Positions 5,055 to 6,631 of a stretch of DNA of 6,631 nt are shown here, one piece after another (the first letter of the stretch is position 1; every line of letters begins with the position of its first letter). The translations under genes were made by a program, and so were the position numbers. The notes beneath the pieces were generated by a model that saw only the letters and a program-made list of their open reading frames with translations, searched no databases and had not been told where the DNA came from. This DNA is from Propionibacteriaceae bacterium (lineage in GTDB: Bacteria > Actinomycetota > Actinomycetes > Propionibacteriales > Propionibacteriaceae): positions 1-6,631 of the forward strand of contig JAISCH010000049.1 in NCBI GenBank assembly GCA_031265725.1, read 5' to 3'.

Positions 5055-5822
5055 ATGACTACAGCATTGATCACGGGCGGCACCTCTGGCATCGGTGCGG
5101 CATTCGCCCGGGCGCTGGCCGCTCGCGGGACAGATTTGGTGCTGGTCGCGCGGGACAGCGAGAGATTGCGGCGCTGCGCCGATGAATTGATCGCGGCCCA
5201 TCAGGTCCGGGTCGAGACGATCACGGCCGACCTGGCTGACCTCGCGGATGTCGAGGCTGTGGCCGCCCGTTTGGAGGATGCCGAACGTCCGGTGGACCTC
5301 TTGGTGAACAATGCCGGATTCGGCCTGCACAGCGGGCTGCTCGACCCGGATTGGTCGATCCATCAAGAGGCATTGCAAGTCATGTGCCTGGCGGTGCTGA
5401 TCCTCGGCGGCGCTGCCGGACGGGCGATGAAAGCCCGTGGCCACGGCAAGATCGCCAATATCTCCTCGCTCGCCTCCTGGATCGCCCAGGGCCACTACTC
5501 CCCGGTGAAAGCCTGGGTGCGCTCCTATTCGGAGGGCTTGGCCGCTGAATTGCACAACACCGGGGTGAGTGTCACCGCTGTCTGCCCCGGTTGGGTGAAG
5601 ACCGAATTCCATCAACGCGCGGGCATCCGCACCTCGGCCATCCCAGGCTTCGTCTGGGTGGACGTGGACCGGATGGCGGCCAAGGCGCTGGCCGATATCG
5701 ACGCCGGAAAGGCCATCTCCATCCCAGCCAAACGCTGGAAGGTGGCGGCCTTCCTCGCCCGTCACGCACCGCGTAGCGCGGTCGGTTATGTCTCCCGGAT
5801 GTTGGCCCGGAGCAGAGCCTGA
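5055..5822 (+). CDS. Short-chain dehydrogenase/reductase (classical SDR, COG0300-like)
   Basis: An NAD(P)-dependent oxidoreductase of unknown substrate, 255 aa, with a full classical SDR layout. The dinucleotide-binding TGGTSGIG is at 7-14, and the basic ARDSERL at 32-38 after strand 2 suggests NADP(H). ADLAD at 58-62 contacts adenine, and NNAGFG is at 85-90. Catalysis is by NISS with Ser138 and YSPVK with Tyr148 and Lys152, and CPGWVKTEFH follows near 192-201. The Ser-to-Tyr gap is 10 residues instead of the usual 13, a shorter loop that also occurs in an actinobacterial SDR subgroup with a TY..AKAW pattern. No signal peptide is visible; a hydrophobic, basic C-terminal tail (from about residue 228) could touch the membrane. 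The ATG at 5055 has only weak ribosome binding sequences (CAAGG, GGTG). The following PlsC-type gene suggests a lipid-related job, which is inference. Confidence 0.9.
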   Translation: MTTALITGGTSGIGAAFARALAARGTDLVLVARDSERLRRCADELIAAHQVRVETITADLADLADVEAVAARLEDAERPVDLLVNNAGFGLHSGLLDPDWSIHQEALQVMCLAVLILGGAAGRAMKARGHGKIANISSLASWIAQGHYSPVKAWVRSYSEGLAAELHNTGVSVTAVCPGWVKTEFHQRAGIRTSAIPGFVWVDVDRMAAKALADIDAGKAISIPAKRWKVAAFLARHAPRSAVGYVSRMLARSRA

Positions 5823-5857
5823 GCGGTGGGATTATCAGCTACGACGGTAAAAGGTTG

Positions 5858-5863
5858 TAGAGT
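5858..5863 (+). promoter_or_regulatory. Weak -10-like element before the acyltransferase gene
   Basis: TAGAGT fits TANNNT and lies 34 bp before the GTG start, but no -35 element is seen at normal spacing. The acyltransferase may equally be read through from the dehydrogenase gene, since no terminator is visible in the 75-bp gap. Confidence 0.2.
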
Positions 5864-5897
5864 CATGCATTAAGTCTTCCTTCCCAGAAAGGTGCTT

Positions 5898-6631
5898 GTG
5901 TCTCAGCCGAACACCAGCCGTTACCATTCCGCAGGCCTAGCAGCCGCGAGATTCTTCGCGCAGATGATGCTGATGAAGCCATACATCTGGTCTGCTTTGA
6001 GCGTGCACACCCACGCCCGCCGCAATTTGGAAGACATCGAAGCGCCTTTCATCGTCATTGCGAACCACTCCAGCCACCTCGACACTTGCTTGGTCTTCGG
6101 CGCGTTGCCCAGGCGGTTGTCCCGGAATCTGTCAGCGGGGGCGGCGGCGGATTATTTCTTCGACTCCTGGTACAAAAAGCTCTCCACCTCGCTGTTCTTC
6201 AACGCCTTTCCAGTGGATCGGGGCGGCCTGCGCAATCACAGCGGAATGGCCCGGGCATTGCTGAACGACCGCGTCCCGCTGCTGATCTTCCCGGAGGGCA
6301 CCCGTACCCGCAGTGGGGCGATGGGCAATTTCACCCCCGGCGCGGCGGCCTTGAGCATTTCGGTCAATGTGCCGATACTGCCAATCGCCCTGGTCGGCGC
6401 CTATGCGGCGATGCCTTTGGGCGCCAATGTCCCAGTGCCCGGACGTCCGCATGTCCATGTCGTCTTCGGACGCCCGCAGACAGCGATGCCTGGAGAAGTG
6501 GCCTCCACCTTCGCCGCGAGACTGCGCCGCTACGTCGTGGAAATGCACGACACCACCGCCCGAGCCTACGGGATGCCCACCCAAGCAGATTTCACCCGTG
6601 CGGTCGCCCTGCGTCAAGCCGCCGCCGACGC
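5898..6631 (+). CDS. PlsC-family lysophospholipid acyltransferase (1-acylglycerol-3-phosphate acyltransferase type), cut by window edge
   Basis: Enzymes of this family transfer an acyl chain to a lysophospholipid or 1-acylglycerol-3-phosphate at the cytoplasmic face of the membrane. The reading frame is open from 5898 to the last base (244 codons) with no stop, so the C-terminus is missing. Motifs seen in order: NHSSHLD at 56-62 (the catalytic H-X4-D, His57 and Asp62), FPVDRGG at 104-110, FPEGTRTRSG at 131-140 (glycerophosphate binding) and PILPIAL from 159. No long hydrophobic helix is obvious; residues 13-36 are moderately apolar. The GTG at 5898 is supported by AAAGG at 5888-5892, 5 nt upstream. 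It follows the short-chain dehydrogenase by 75 bp in the same direction. Exact substrate and whether another domain follows cannot be decided here. Confidence 0.9.
   Translation, partial: MSQPNTSRYHSAGLAAARFFAQMMLMKPYIWSALSVHTHARRNLEDIEAPFIVIANHSSHLDTCLVFGALPRRLSRNLSAGAAADYFFDSWYKKLSTSLFFNAFPVDRGGLRNHSGMARALLNDRVPLLIFPEGTRTRSGAMGNFTPGAAALSISVNVPILPIALVGAYAAMPLGANVPVPGRPHVHVVFGRPQTAMPGEVASTFAARLRRYVVEMHDTTARAYGMPTQADFTRAVALRQAAAD

Noticed and set aside
4902..5765. 287-codon minus-strand open frame opposite the dehydrogenase gene
   Set aside because: It is antisense to a well-supported SDR with all catalytic motifs. Its His/Gly/Arg-rich product resembles no family and it runs through the hairpin at 4905-4955.

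Overview
The window is about 6.6 kb of high-GC chromosomal DNA (roughly 60-65% GC in the housekeeping genes). It has GTG starts, TANNNT-type -10 elements and actinobacterial-type enzyme variants. A Gram-positive actinobacterium is likely, and Propionibacteriaceae or a related fermentative lineage is plausible, but the species cannot be read from the sequence. Everything except one toxin-antitoxin pair looks like core metabolism.

Left part (1-1632): on the minus strand lies the start of a low-molecular-weight protein tyrosine phosphatase, cut by the window edge. Just upstream of it and co-oriented is a small four-helix membrane protein of the YvlD / 'phage holin family 4' group. Divergent from these, on the plus strand, is a complete ornithine carbamoyltransferase of the long (about 332 aa) type. 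It has no arginine-pathway neighbours in view.

Middle (1665-2698): convergent with the carbamoyltransferase is a two-gene type II toxin-antitoxin operon on the minus strand, a RelB/DinJ-type antitoxin followed by a MazF/PemK-type toxin. The two genes overlap by 14 bp, have visibly lower GC than their neighbours, and are preceded by a strong ribosome binding site and an 18-bp operator-like palindrome. A 434-bp divergent intergenic region follows. It has no convincing gene but holds several inverted repeats, one possible long-range RNA stem, and two candidate promoters for the next operon.

Right part (2699-6631): pta and ackA form an operon, with 13 bp between them and a good ribosome binding site for ackA. 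Phosphotransacetylase converts acetyl-CoA to acetyl phosphate, and acetate kinase converts that to acetate plus ATP. A strong 11-bp inverted repeat with a 29-nt loop follows ackA. Next come a classical short-chain dehydrogenase/reductase and, 75 bp downstream, a PlsC-type lysophospholipid acyltransferase that runs off the right edge. These last two may be co-transcribed and point to lipid metabolism.

I see no CRISPR array, transposase, tRNA or rRNA. I did not find a clearly new multi-gene system. The most rewarding places to look are the RelB/DinJ-MazF pair with its operator, the structured divergent intergenic region with a possible leaderless pta promoter, and the large hairpin after ackA, which may be a dispersed repeat.
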